From: Catonia carolina
Taxonomy: Eukaryota; Arthropoda; Insecta; Hemiptera; Achilidae
DNA: 64,000 bases
Assembly: GCA_035578175.1 (NCBI GenBank)
Contig: JAQMRL010000008.1
Location: 89,260,541 to 89,324,540 of the forward strand
Direction of reading: 5' to 3'
Every line of letters starts with the position of its first letter. Within the stretch, counting starts at the first letter, position 1. Made by a program: the position numbers and the translations under genes. Of this stretch, positions 47,728 to 60,310 are shown one piece after another. The notes beneath the pieces are model-generated. The model worked only from the letters and a program-made list of their open reading frames with translations. It was not told the origin of the DNA and made no database searches.

Positions 47728-48045
47728 TGTCAAGGATTAGGTTGCATGGCTTGTTCCGGCATCCATCTCTTTTTACGTCTTCCCAAGCCTCCCTTTCCTC
47801 TAGGTCTATATTTCCAAGCTGGTAGAGGAAGTCTGTGAGCTGGCATGCGAAGTAAATGGTTGAACCAGTTTCTCTTATATATTCTTAACGTTTCCAACAG
47901 TGACTGAACATTTCACTCGGCGAGGATAGCTTCATTACTTACTCTATCTAACAGGGTACAACCTTTGACTCCCCGCAAAAATCTCATTTCAGCAGCCTGG
48001 ATACGAGATTCATTCCTCTGTAATGACACCCATGTTTCACTCCCA
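47668..48045 (-). pseudogene. LINE 3' end (minus) with (ATC)n tail
   Basis: The (ATC)n run at 47668-47727 is the tail. Beyond it the minus strand has the typical C-terminal pattern of a non-LTR element with breaks, ending where an RD copy begins. Confidence 0.55.
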
Positions 48046-48057
48046 TGTTTTTTTTTC

Positions 48058-48413
48058 TGGCACGTGGAGTGTTAAATTATTTGCACTCGATCTGCTTTTT
48101 ACAGGGCTACAAAAAAGTAGTTCTATTTCTTACCACATGGTCAGCCAATGACTGAAGCATTTAACAATAGAAGAGGTGGGTGTGTAAAAGACACTAGTCA
48201 GTGTTATCTCCGCTGAGAGTAATGAATTTCATTATACAGCCAAATCCTATAAAGGTGTCATTTGCAGTGTGAAAAAGATGCTTTTCAGAGGGCCTGGCTT
48301 GTTGACAAGCATTCTTTTCCACTCAGTGAGGAAGGCATGGTAAACCACGTTACTCCTTGTTCTACTTAGTAAAGCTCTACTGATTCAAACCAGTCTTTCG
48401 GCTTCTGATCTAA
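48058..48413 (+). repeat. Repeat family RD copy
   Basis: GGCACGTGGAGTGTTAAATT to GGCTTCTGATCTAAACATC, placed between two LINE 3' ends. Confidence 0.7.
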
Positions 48414-48414
48414 A

Positions 48415-49000
48415 CATCATCATCATCATCTTCAGTTCAAGGATTAGGCTGGATTAAACTGTTCCGATACCCATCTTTTCCTCGGTCTCCCTCCCGTTTT
48501 CCTATTGGCTTATAATTCATAATTTCAAGCGGTAGTCTTCCTGGTTCCATTCTATTTAAATGACTGCACCAGTGTCTTCGATTGTGGATAACTTTTTCAC
48601 GCAGGGGTGTGACACTCAAAGCTCTTCTGATTTCTTCATTTCTAATTCTATCTGCTCTGGAGCATCCATACACACTACGTAGAAACCTCATCTCTGCTGC
48701 TTGAACATTACTATCAATTTTCTTTGTATGGATCCAGTTCTCACTTCCATAAAGTTATGTTGGGATAGCTATTGTATTATAAAATTTTATTCTAGTTTCT
48801 TGCCTTGTTCTGTTTTTGAGGTTTCTGTGTATGCTGCCACATATCCTCTGGAATTTCACCACTTTGTCATATACATCTTTATCTTTATCGTAAGTTACAT
48901 CATTTCCCAGGTAGCTGAAATGTTTTACCTGCTCTATTATCTTTCCATTCAGCTCTATTTTTGTTCTTGCTGGGTTTTTCAAATATTCTGATCTAAACAA
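48415..49000 (-). pseudogene. LINE reverse-transcriptase C-terminus (minus)
   Basis: From an (ATC)n tail at 48415-48432, the minus strand carries VKHFSYLGNDVTYDKDKDVY, KNRTRQETRIKFYNTIAIPT and RSVYGCSRADRIRNEEIRRA then LNRMEPGRLP. This is a textbook RT C-terminal order, with a frame break near 48700-48755. The missing 5' part shows truncation. Confidence 0.75.
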
Positions 49001-50045
49001 TATTTAATTATTATTTTTTTTAATCAACTATTTATTTTTTACTTTAAACTTACTATTCTCGAGACGGATAGTCCCAACTTCAAGAGGTAAAATCGATACA
49101 TGTCACAAATTTGAAAACAAACCAGAAAGATATGTTGTACGCATTTAATTAAATTTATGTTGAGGATTAAGCATTCCAGTGGTACTAGAAATTGACTTGA
49201 TAAAATATTAGAGGGATATTGAATAAATAAAATATTACTTAGTTTGTTTAAGTTATTCACTTTGGTATCGCGGTACAATTTTGAGAAACATATACGTATG
49301 TGCGATGTTTAACCATATCTCTACCAGTTCTACTTTCCTCAACTTTAATTTTCTTTTGTCGATTTTAAATTGAAGTTCGGTTTTTGTTGAAGTATGATTT
49401 GTGCTACACGTTTCATAATTGTTTCTATTCTAGAACAAGGAAAAGTTAATTACTTAGAGAATATTATTTTGTTATTTACATTAGTGTGTATATATTCTAT
49501 ACACGTGTTTGTGCGAGTATAAAATTTATTGCTCTGTAGAAGAACTTGTTTTCTTTTTAAATTTAATTTGTTTTAGTTATTCTTCTTTTACATCGTCTTC
49601 GTTAAGTCCTACAAATTAACGGTTATGAACTTAGTAGTCATAATAATAAAACTAAGTCAGACAAAATAAGTACCGCAGTGTTTGCTGACCGGTATGAAAT
49701 TTTTGAACGTTTAAATTTTACCCGGAATTATTTATTGTTTTTATTTTGCTGTGATAAGTTATAAGTATTTTCAAAATCATTAGTTTTATATTAGGTCTTA
49801 CATGAGATTGACATCGAACCACCACACATCACAAAAAATTCACTGAATCAGAAATTAAAGATTTTGTACTTTTTACTTAACTGTGGATCACACTTGCGTA
49901 TTAAACAAAAACTAAATTGTTATAATTACTTATTTTGGGCGATGCGAATGTTTGGATCTGTGGTTGGGCAAAAAAATTCAAATATAACAGGATACTAACT
50001 TTTCAAAACACAAACGTAAAAAATTATACTCATTTTTATTCAAAC
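49001..50045. other. Host DNA, nothing recognised
   Basis: AT-rich, no supported feature. Confidence 0.5.
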
Positions 50046-50370
50046 TTACCGAATTGGTCTAGAAGTAAAGTCGTCGCCACGAGTCAGCTATTTAATAACT
50101 GATTTTTGGAGGTGCAGGTTCCGTGGTTCAAATCCTAGTAAAGGTTTTTGTAGTTTTATATGAATACTAGATATGGATACCGGTGTACTTTGATGGTTAG
50201 GGTTCAATTAACCATACTCTCTCAGAAATGGTCGGCCTAGGTCTGTACAAGACTTCACCTCATTTTAACGTCATACATATCATCCTCATCTCATTGGGTC
50301 ATGGGGTTGGATATTGTTCTGATTTGAACAGATTGCTACGTACCCTACACGCATTTAGGTTAAAAAATAA
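50046..50370 (+). mobile_element. SINE family SC copy (diverged)
   Basis: CCGAATTGGTCTAGAAGTAAA head, GGTTCAAATCCTAGTAAAGG box and TCATTGGGTCATGGGGTTG near the end. Confidence 0.75.
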
Positions 50371-50424
50371 ACTTAAATTAATGAATCAAATCCAGAATTA
50401 AAAATATTGTCACAACCACACCTA

Positions 50425-50632
50425 CTGTCTGTCTATAACTTGATGGCCTCCCGCAGAGAGGAGCAGCATCGGCCCGCTACTAGCCTTCTCAATAACATTT
50501 CGTTATGCTCTACTACTAACTAGTACACTGGACTTGGTACATAATGAAATTTTATTGAGAAGGCTAGTAGCGGGCCGATTCTGCTCCTCTCTGTGGGAGG
50601 CCATCAAGTTAAAGACAGACAGTACACAAAAT
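50425..50632. mobile_element. 208-bp palindromic MITE
   Basis: Ends CTGTCTGTCT and AGACAGACAG with TA on both sides. The ~85-bp arms match nearly throughout (GATGGCCTCCCGCAGAGAGG and inverse). Much more GC-rich than its surroundings. Confidence 0.85.
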
Positions 50633-50639
50633 CCTCAAA

Positions 50640-51519
50640 GAAGATTAAGAGATGCCGGAGTAAGATATTTTGTACAAATTACTGACGAGGGATAACCGTT
50701 GGGTGATTTCCTCAATCAAGACAAAAACAGGACATTACACACTTACTTTTACATATAATAGCACTCAGAATTTCTGTATATTTAACTTTCCTCAAATATG
50801 GTTTTTCATTAAACGTTGATGCTAGTCGTAATATATTAATTCATGAAAAACAGTATTTTATGAAAATGCATTTAAATCCATACTGCATTCGTTTTAAAAT
50901 TTAATAAATAAATCGAATTTCAATATGTACCTAATTGAATTTATTATTATAATAATTTACTCTTGTGTTTGCAAAGGCTACGATAGCTAAATTTTTTCAT
51001 CATGAATAGTAGTTCCAAACTCCCATAACAAATGCATGGCCAATACTACTCAATAATCTCAACTAACTATGTCATCAAGTTTTTTATAGTTGCTTGTTAT
51101 AATGCCAAAATTTATGAAAATGACACATACAGAAATTTAAATATAAGTGATTGTATGAATCATCATTTAAAATTAATAAGTATTTGTATTGATTCAGCTC
51201 AGATAAATTTATGCACAACTAAATTGAATTATGCTAACTGCAATAATTAAAATTTTGTGTAGTTGTTCGTGATCTTGACCTTCTTAAACAATGACGCCCA
51301 TTATTAATTGTTTTATGTCCGTCTAATTTAATATCTTCAAAAAATTAATTATTTTTTAATTTTCCTGTTATTGTGCTTTATAATCAAATCAAATCAGTGA
51401 GTCATTTTTTGGTTTCTTTTTTGGCAATGTTATTTTATTGTGTTTTGTAATTAAGTTATCAGTAAGTCATGATTTCATTTTTCTTTGTTGTGCATCGTAA
51501 GTAACTGTATATTTTAAAT
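50640..51519. other. Host DNA, nothing recognised
   Basis: AT-rich, with short frames only and no supported gene. Confidence 0.5.
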
Positions 51520-51695
51520 CTCTAATGTGTGTACTTTGCAATCTGTTCAATTTAAGAACAATCAACAAACCCGTGACCCATTGAGATGAGGATAATATGT
51601 ATGGTGTATAGCCTTGTACAGACTCAGGTCGAACATTTCTGAGATAGTACGGTTAATTGAACCCATCCATCAAAGTACACCGATAACCACTGTCT
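51520..51695 (-). mobile_element. SINE family SC, partial inverted copy
   Basis: AATCTGTTCAATTTAAGAAC to CACCGATAACCACTGTC. The tRNA-like head is missing. Confidence 0.65.
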
Positions 51696-51956
51696 TTAAG
51701 TCGTTTGGACGTTTAGTTGACACAATGTATCTTATGGGAATCATCACTGCTATTAGCACAACTAAAAACATCAGGTAAAGGCATCTGCATGCGTGTATAA
51801 ATACATTTTTTAAACCTTCGTAGAAAACGTATTTTTTAAGGTAGAACTGCAATTCAAGTTTCACTTAACTGAAAAACATGATGTATTACGTAGAATGTTT
51901 AATAAATTTTAAAAATTAAAAAAAAACTGTAAAAACGTTTTCTTCTATTGTTGTTG

Positions 51957-52030
51957 TTTAGGTCAACAGCCGAAAGGCTGGTTTGAACCTCTAGAGGTTT
52001 TACTAAGTAAAAACGAGGAGTAAGGTGGTT
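51957..52030 (-). repeat. Repeat family RD end fragment (inverted)
   Basis: GTTTAGGTCAACAGCCGAAAG to about 52030. Only the tail of the unit remains. Confidence 0.65.
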
Positions 52031-52170
52031 TACCATTTTCTTCTATTAGAGGGTTTAAAATGAATCTCTTAACTATTTAACTGCAGACCTACTAATACCT
52101 TCTTCACATTCCCTCGCCAGACTTTATACGCTCTACGTGATGAATGTAGTGAATGAATGAATGAACCCAC

Positions 52171-52485
52171 CGGGTTGGTCTAGAGGTAAAGTCGTCGCCA
52201 AAATCAGCTGTTTAACTGCTGATTTTCGGAGACGAAGGTTCCTGGTTCAAATCCTAGTAAAGGTAGTTACCTTTATTTGGATTTGAATACTAGACAGTGG
52301 TTACCGGTGTACTTTGATGGTTGGAGTTCAATTAAACATACTCTCTCAGGAATGGTCGGCCTGGGTCTGTACAAGACTACACCTCATTTACACATCATAC
52401 AACACATCATCCTCATCTCATTGGATCATGGGGTTGCTTATTGTTCTGAATTGAACAAATTGCAAAATTAGGGATTACAAAAAAA
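52171..52485 (+). mobile_element. SINE family SC copy
   Basis: CCCACCGGGTTGGTCTAGAG head, AATCAGCTG/CTGATTTTCGG block and GGTTCAAATCCTAGTAAAGG box. The tail begins GGGATTACAAAAAAAA. Confidence 0.8.
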
Positions 52486-52960
52486 ACGTGATGAATGTAA
52501 ACAAATGGCGCAATCGGTTATTACTAACCTAAAAAATCTTTCCCAGTACAGATGTCGAATAAAATATTTCACATTTTGAAATCCGCATATGAAGTTGAGT
52601 AAACCTTGCGATTAGATGGCATTGATTGATTTACAAAGCCGATGTTTGTGTATGTGCTAGTAGCAGTCAGAGTCCCATAAGAAATACATTGTCCTATACT
52701 GCGCCATTGTATCAACTGAACGTGCAAACGACTTTTTTTATAGTATTCAAATCCATATAAAACTAATTAAATATAAGATAAAAATTCTGATAAATAATTC
52801 CTTATCTGAGTAGTCCTGCTTTTCAAATTCTATGTTGTAGTCCTGCTTTCCAAATACCAGTTGTAATATTTTAAGTTCTGTTCAATAAAAAATTCAAATA
52901 TAGGCTATATTTATTTAATGTAGTTCTACTTTCTTTTTCCCTACATGAATATGTGTTGTT
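52486..52960. other. Host DNA, nothing recognised
   Basis: AT-rich, no supported feature. Confidence 0.5.
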
Positions 52961-52962
52961 TA

Positions 52963-53355
52963 GGTCAACAGCCGAAAGGCTGGTCTGAACCTCTAAGTAA
53001 AACTAAGTAAAACGAGGAGTGGGGTGGTTTGCAATTGCTTTCTTCCCTGAATACAAAAGTAGCCTATGCTTATCATCATGCCAGGCCCTCCGAAAAGCAT
53101 CTACTCTGCACCCTGCAAATGACACTTTCACTTCATTCACCACAGGGTCTGGCTGTATAATGAAATTCATTACTTTTCGAGGAGATAACTCTGATTAGTG
53201 TCTTTTACACCTCACCTCTACCTCTTCTGTTCTTAAATGCTTCAGTCACAAAATTGGCTGACGATTTGATAAGAAACAGAACTATTTTTTTTGTAGCCCT
53301 GGAACTATCAGATCAAGTACAAATGATTTAACACTCCACCTGCTTGTTATGGGCG
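52963..53355 (-). repeat. Repeat family RD, inverted full copy
   Basis: GGTCAACAGCCGAAAGGCTG to ATTTAACACTCCACCTGC. One of the more complete units. Confidence 0.75.
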
Positions 53356-53357
53356 TA

Positions 53358-54389
53358 CATATGAATATAAGAGTAGGAAAGTAAGTATTGTTTTCATGTT
53401 GATTTTTTACCGAATATACAAATTTTCAGGCCCCTTAACCCAAAAAACATGTTTTTAGCGATTGTTCTGTGTGTGTGTGTGTGTGTGTGTGGAGGGGGTC
53501 CGCGCGCGCGTGTGTGAACAAAATATTTCAAGAACGGAATACCGTACGAAGTTGAAACTTGGAACTTAGTTACCGCTAGAGAAGCCGACACAAACATTTT
53601 CATCAAATTCGGTCGACTGGAAGTAGTAGTTTATTCGTACGATTTTTCAGTTTTTTGCGATTTTCTCAGAAAAGGATCCTACTATTTTTTTATAAAATTT
53701 TCTCATTTACTACATTTTGTACGCTCTACAAGATAGGGTAAGCGCCATGTCGACTGAAATTCTTGGGGGGGGCTGTGCTCACTTGGTTTTTTCTTTAGAT
53801 TGCGTCCTTAATACCCATTCTTCAGCAAAAGTGTATACAATCGAAATTGTAGAACTTTTAAAAACCTACAACTTTAAATGTTAACATTTTTTTAAACAAC
53901 ACTTTTAATGATTTTTTATTTTTTTCATCAAAATCTGTAAAAATATGGGACTTTTTAAGATTCCGGTCTTAGCATTTTACGACGAAAGTGTATTTAATCA
54001 AAGTTGTTGAAAAACATTGAAAAACCTATACCTTTCATTTCTAGCGGTTTTTAGCAACGTATCGTTTAGCGGAAATTAGTGGTTTTCGGTTCGTTTTTTC
54101 ATCAAAATCGAAGAAAATGGGATGTTTTTAAACATTCTGGAATTTTAAGTAAGCATTTTACGCAAAAAACTGTATATAATCAGTTATGGGGAATTTAAAA
54201 ACCTAAAACTTTTATTTTAAGCATTTTTCTGTACAGAGTTGGTTTGGAAGCAAATACTGATTTTCGTATTTTTAAGTTCTACAGAAATTGATTTTCATTT
54301 GCGTCTTTCACTCATGATTAAAACTAGGTTATGTTTATCATTTTACATTGGCAAGAAAAAGGTAACTTGTATGTGTTTCACACTATATT
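53358..54389 (-). mobile_element. Repeat family RA, copy 5 (inverted, diverged)
   Basis: Reverse copy from about GAATATAAGAGTAGGAAAGT to TTTCACACTATA, with a (TG)n plus CGCGCG tract at 53468-53515. Confidence 0.75.
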
Positions 54390-54419
54390 TTTATTTAGTC
54401 TTTTAATTTTTCCTTCATA

Positions 54420-55175
54420 ATCCCTAATGTGCGTACGTCAATCTGTTTTATTCAGAACAATAAGCAACCCCATGACCCAATGAGATGATGTGTATGACGT
54501 GTAAATGAGGTGAGACTCAGGCCGATTTATCCTTAGAGAGTATCGTTAATTGAACCCCAACCATCAATGTACACCGGTAACCACTGTCTAGTATAACATT
54601 CGTATTAAGTAACTATCTTTTCTAGGATTTGAACCACGGAACCTTCGTCTCCGAAAATCAGCTGACTCGCGGCGGCGATTTTACCTCTAGACCAGTAATT
54701 CTCGACCTTTTTTGCTCCGCGACCCCCAAATAGTAAAAATAAATCTAATTAATATTTAGCAACACCCCCTCCGCCGATAATATTGAAAATATTTTTACCT
54801 TTTTCCACATCTTATCTTTGTGAAAAGAGGTTTTCCTCTATTATTGCTCGAAAAACTAAATATAGGAATTGTATGTTATCACTCGAAACCAATTTACTTT
54901 TACATGTTTCTAACGAAGATCCATGTACGAAGAAAATTTTAAATGAACAACAAATGCAACCATTGCAATTATAATTAATTTCTTTTCTTTACAAGTAAGT
55001 GTTTTATTGCATGTAAAATTTAAGTAAGTTTATAATTAAAGGTTTTTTTCTTATAAAATGATTAAATTATTTTATTATTGTTTCGCGACCCCCCTATAAT
55101 ATCACCAGGACCCCCATGGAGGTCGTGACCTCCAGGTTGAGAATCATTGTTCTAGACCAATACGGTGGGTCAAGT
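54420..55175 (-). mobile_element. SINE family SC, split by an hAT element
   Basis: An inverted SC copy runs from 54420 to 54693 and resumes at 55151 (TCTAGACCAATACGGTGGG). The gap is filled by the hAT remnant at 54694-55150. Confidence 0.8.
54694..55150 (+). mobile_element. Internally deleted hAT transposon (457 bp)
   Basis: Ends AGTAATTCTCGACC and GGTTGAGAATCATTGT, with the 8-bp duplication TCTAGACC at 54686-54693 and 55151-55158, as expected for hAT. Inside, 54783-54974 encodes the C-terminal dimerisation part of an hAT transposase (SYLCEKRFSSIIARKTKYRN). The rest is deleted. Confidence 0.85.
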
Positions 55176-56343
55176 CTTGTAATGTATCTATAAAATTTAA
55201 TTATTTCAACGTTATATATTATAATATAAAATTCATTTTAATTATATTCTAATTAAATAGGTAGTTTAGGCATTAAGTATTTGAAGTTTAGCTTTAAGTT
55301 TAAATTTATTAGCCTTCGGTTCAATCATACCTCCTACTTACTTGACTAGTTTTCCCTGTAGCGAAAATTACAGCAAAAAATTATGACCAATTTGCAATTA
55401 CTGTAATGCCATATTCAATTCCTGTATTGCAATCCATTTATGGAAAATAAGGTTGAAAATAATGAGCAATCTATAATGTTCACATAAGTAGGTATTATTG
55501 AAAATAGGCATGGTTTTTTATTCTAGTATTACAACCTGTCTTTTTGTATAGCTATAAAACAGCAAAGTAATAATAATCTAAGATTCTTCTGTATTGAGTT
55601 CGAAGCTGTTACAAGACCTCCCAAATAACGAACAGTAATAACTTTGCTAATAATAGTACTTATGAAAATAAGAAATAAGAAAATGAAGTTGCAAAATGTA
55701 GATCTGTTTGCCCTGCAATATTCAAACTGTGTAATCTAATCGTTTATTTTCGTTAAGTTAGTAGATTTAAAATGATTACAACAGAAATTTAATGATGTTA
55801 TCTGAACTTTGTTGTATTTGTTAAAATTATAGTTCGATATAAAATTCCTTGTGGTATAGAAATTTATACTGTTTTATTTACTCCTTTAAAGCTCTCATGA
55901 TCTGTAAACAGAGGAGTTGATTGATTGGATAATATTACGTAACTTTAAAAATTATAGTGAAGAAATCGTTGTTTTCTTACATTAGTTACTTAGTGCAGTA
56001 TTACTTAGAAATATGTTTCTAGTTCGATTCTTGGTTATGTTCTTTTAAATTTATTCACATGTATTTTACCTATTGTAAAAAAATATTTAATTTTTCACTG
56101 ACCTGTTATAACATCGCTATGTTGTGTTTAGGTCAACAGCTGAATGGCTGGTTTGAACATTTTAACGAGTGTAATTTTCATAGACGTTATTTTATATCAT
56201 TTTTTTTATAAAATTCTCTACAATTTTCATTAAAATGTTTTGTGTGTTTTTGTTCCCAATTTAACAAAGTTATTTACGCTAAACTTAAAAAGTTTTCTAA
56301 CCCTACTTTTTAATGTTTTCACGTAGTTTTCTTAAAAACCGAA
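55176..56343. other. Host DNA, mostly unassigned
   Basis: AT-rich. A short RD end fragment (GTTTAGGTCAACAGCTGAATG) occurs at about 56125-56160. No gene is seen. Confidence 0.45.
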
Positions 56344-56523
56344 AGTGGTACTCCGTAGCGTAGTGGTTAGCTCGTTAGCCTACCACGTGGAGGTCCCGGG
56401 TTCGATTCCCGGCCAGGGTCTGGAAATTTTTACGAGTCAAAACCCAAAGTTACAGTCACATAATCCAACGTAGTCGCTAATGACCAAGCAGTTGTTGCGA
56501 CTTTAAACAAATAAATTTAAAAA
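56344..56523 (+). mobile_element. SINE family SA-like, copy 4
   Basis: CCGTAGCGTAGTGGTTAGC head and GGTTCGATTCCCGG box; the body ends CAACGTAGTCGCTAATGACC, like family SB, so this copy looks like a mosaic of SA head and SB tail. Confidence 0.75.
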
Positions 56524-56712
56524 AAGTGATACAGTTCTGGGGCTCATTTTTTTAGATTCCCGGTTAAAACCCACAAGAAACCACTAAAATTTCCCCTGAA
56601 ATTACCTTCTCAGAAATTCAATATGGCTTTATTTTCACACTTTGCCCAGGGACCATGGCGAAATCTTTCCCCAGGCATAACTCGCTAACGAAGCATTTCC
56701 GGATCTATGTTT

Positions 56713-56965
56713 ATCTCTTCTTCTTCTTCTTCTTCTTCTTCTTCTTCTTCTTCTTCTTCTTCTTCCAACCAAGGATTAGGCCACAGCCTGTTCCAAACTC
56801 ACATACTATATCATTTATTTCCATCTTTTCCTAGATCTACCGACATCCCTTTTACCTTCTGGAGCATACCAGTGCGCCTGCTTGGGTATCCTGTAATCTG
56901 ACATCCTTGCCATGTGCTGTCTCCGTCTTTGGTTCCTTTGGTATCCTTTATCTTTTCGCTCACAA
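56713..56965 (-). pseudogene. LINE 3' end with (TTC)n tail
   Basis: A (TTC)n run at 56717-56765 followed by CCAAGGATTAGGCCACAGCC, parallel to the 47668 and 48415 LINE ends. The minus strand has a few RT C-terminal traces only. Confidence 0.5.
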
Positions 56966-57002
56966 ACAGCCTCGGGACCTGCGTTTGTATGAACTTTTTT
57001 TT

Positions 57003-57974
57003 ATTTTTACTTTCTCTTGCCTATATGAATATGTAGGAAGGTATTATTGGTTTTCATGTCGATTTATTCGAAAACGAGTTTTCACCGGATATACACGTTT
57101 TCAAACCCTCTGAACCCAAAACAACATATTTTTAGCGATTGAACTCTGAGTGTGTGTGGGGGGCGAGAGAGAAAGAGAGAGATAGAGAGAGAGAGAAAGA
57201 GAGAGGAAACAAAATAGCTCAAGAAGGGAACATCATACGAAGTTGAAACGTAGAACTTAAGTTAGTTACCTCTAAAGGACCCGATAAGAACATTTTCATC
57301 AAAATCGGTGTACTGGAAGTAGTAGTTTATTCGTGTCATTTTTCACTATTTTGGAGTTTTCTCAAAAACGTCTCCTACGATTTTTTTTTTAAAAATCGCC
57401 TCATTTACTAAATTTGTTATGCTCTACAAGATAGGGTAGGCGCCATGTCTGCTGAAATTCTTGGGGAGGCTGTTCTCTCTAGAAAAATATGGTTTTTAAG
57501 ATTGCGGCCTTAATACTATGTATTTTAGTGCAAACGTATGTATAATAAAAGTTGTAGTAAATTTAAAAATCCTACAACTTTTTTTTCAAACGTTTCTTCG
57601 TATAACGCTTAGTTCATCGGTGATTAGTAATTTTCGGTTTTTTCATGAAAATCTGTAAAGAAATGGTTTTTTAAGATTTCAGTGTTAGTATACATTTTAA
57701 GACAATTGTAGGCCTATATAATAAAATTTGTAGAAAATTAAAAGATATACAACTTTTAGTTCAAGCATTTTTCTCTACAGAGCCTAGTTTAGCGTGAAAG
57801 AGTGATTTTCCGTATTATTAAGCCTAACTAAGGTTGGTTTTCATTTGCATCATTCACTCATGATTAAAGTAGAGTTAGTTTTTTTTATTTCTAGTGTTTT
57901 ATTACTAATGGTAGGTTATATTGTTAATTATTTGCATTGGCAAGAGAAAGTTGTGTGAGTGTTTCACACCAGAT
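57003..57974 (-). mobile_element. Repeat family RA, copy 6 (inverted)
   Basis: TTTTTACTTTCTCTTGCC to TTTCACACCAGA, with a (GA)n tract at 57165-57205. Confidence 0.8.
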
Positions 57975-58294
57975 TTTCAGCTATGGAATCATCTCCGTAG
58001 AGTTTGCCGTGCAATTTAGAATCACCGGTATAACTACACAATGACCGCCGCTACATGGCATGGCAATGGTAAACAAGTTGTCTTGTAACTCTATTAATTT
58101 TAGTTCATATTCATATTGAAGTGGGGAAACAGATTCAGTTTGATTAGAATAAAGTAGTAGTTAATCTTCTAATAATGTCGGGGAGACAGCGGAAGAAAAC
58201 TAATCATACTGTTGCGCATATTGAGATTGAAAACAGAGGCGGGTGGAACAGTGTAGACTACAACAAAACAAGCATTGAATAAAATTTTAAAAAA
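57975..58294. other. Short host spacer
   Basis: About 320 bp between two RA copies. Nothing recognised. Confidence 0.5.
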
Positions 58295-59092
58295 TCTGGA
58301 GTGAAACACTCACACAACTTTCTCTTGCCAATGCAAATAATTAACAATATAACCTAACATTGGTAATAAAACATTAGAAATAAACAAAAAACTAACCTAT
58401 AAAAATATAACCTTATTTTAATCATGACTGAATGACGCAAAATGAAAATCGAACTCAGTTCGGCTTAAAAATACGGAAAATCACTCTTTCACACCAAACT
58501 AGACTCTGTAGGGAAAAATGCTCTAAATAAAAGTTGTAGATCTTTTTATTTCCTATAAAATTAATTATATACACTTTTGTCGTAAAATGCATACTAAGGC
58601 CGAAATCTTTAAAAAGTAGATTTTTCAAACGTTTTCGTGAGAAAAATACAGAAAATCGCTAATTATCGCTAAACTAAGCGTTATACAAAAAAATGTTTGA
58701 AATAAGAGTTGTAGGTTTTTAAATTCTCTACAACTTTTATTATATAAATTTTTGCGCTAAATTGCATATTAAAGCCGTAATCTTAAAAAAAAACAACGTT
58801 TTTACGTGAAAACACCCTCACCAAGAATTTTAGCAAACATGGCGCCTACCCTATCTTGTAGAGAATAAGAAATTTAGTAAACCAGGCGATTTTTAAAAAA
58901 ATCGTAGGACCAGTTTTTGAGAAAACCCCAAAAAAGTGAAAAATTATACGAATAAACTACTACTTCCGGTTGACCGATTTTGATAAAAATATTCGTGTCG
59001 TGTCCGGTAGTGGTATGTAACTTAAGTTTCAAGTTTCAAGTTCGTACTATGTTCCGTTCTTGAGATATTCTGTTCACACACGCACACGCGCG

Positions 59093-59123
<31 letters not shown>

Positions 59124-59259
59124 AAACCAATCGCTAAAAACATGTTTTTTTGTGTTCAGGGGGTCTGAAAACGTATAGATCCGGTGAAAACTCGATTTCG
59201 TAAAATCGACATGAAAACAATACTTCCTATATATTCATATAGGCAAGAGAAAGTAAAAA
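58295..59259 (+). mobile_element. Repeat family RA, copy 7
   Basis: TCTGGAGTGAAACACTCAC to GGCAAGAGAAAGTAAAAA, with (CG)n(CA)n at about 59083-59125. Confidence 0.8.
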
Positions 59260-59260
59260 A

Positions 59261-60044
59261 TCTGGTGTGAAACACTCACACGACTTTATATTGCCAATGC
59301 AAATAATTAACAATAAACCTAACATTTGTAATAAAATATTAGAAATAAACAAAAAACTAACCTCAATAAACATAACCTAATTTTAATCATACTATATGAA
59401 AGACGCGAAATGAAAATCAAACTCAGTTTGGCTTAAAAACATGGAAAATCATTCTTTCACGCTAAACTAGGCTCTATAGAGAATAATGCTAACAATAAAA
59501 GTTGTAGATCTTTTAATTTCCTATAAATATGATTATATATACTTTTGTCGTTAAGTGCATACTAAGCCCGAAATCTTAAAAAAATCGATTTTTCACACGT
59601 TCTCGTGAGAAAAAAACAGAAAATCGCCAATTACCGCTAAACTAAGCGTTATACAAAATAATGTTTGAAATAAAAGTTGTAGAATTTTAAATTCTCTACA
59701 TTTTTTATTATAATTATTTTTGCGCTATAATACATATTAAAGCCGTAATCTTAAAAAAAAACACTTTTTTACGTAAAAACAGCCTCACCGAGAATTTCAG
59801 CAAACATGGCGCCTACTTTATCTTGTAGAGAATAAAAAACTGAGTAAACCAGGCGATTTGTAAAAAAAATCGTAGGACCGGTTTTTGAGAAAATTGCAAA
59901 AAAGTGAAAAATTATACGAATAAACTACTACTTCCGGTTGACCGATTTTTATGAAAATGTTCGTGTCAGGTCCGGTAGTGGTATGTAACTTAAGTTTCAA
60001 GTTTCAAGTACATACGATGTTCCGTTCTTGAGATATTTTGTACA

Positions 60045-60102
<58 letters not shown>

Positions 60103-60237
60103 AATCGCTAAAAACATGTTTTTTGGGTTCAGGGGGTCTGAAATCGTATAGATCCGGTGAAAACTCGGTTTCGAAAAATCGACATGAAAGCAATACTTTC
60201 CTTCCTATATATTCATATAGGCAAGAGAAAGTAAAAA
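59261..60237 (+). mobile_element. Repeat family RA, copy 8 (tandem to copy 7)
   Basis: Starts one base after copy 7 ends. (CA)n(GA)n at 60042-60100. The closest relative of copy 7 in this window. Confidence 0.8.
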
Positions 60238-60310
60238 TTGTCCGGTTTTAGTACGAGGTTTATTTTATTTTATTTTATTAACATTTCTAATTTCTTTTTA
60301 TCGTTACATA

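Noticed and set aside
51032..51250. 72-codon plus frame in host DNA
   Set aside because: No domain, no splice or promoter context; typical of chance frames in AT-rich DNA.
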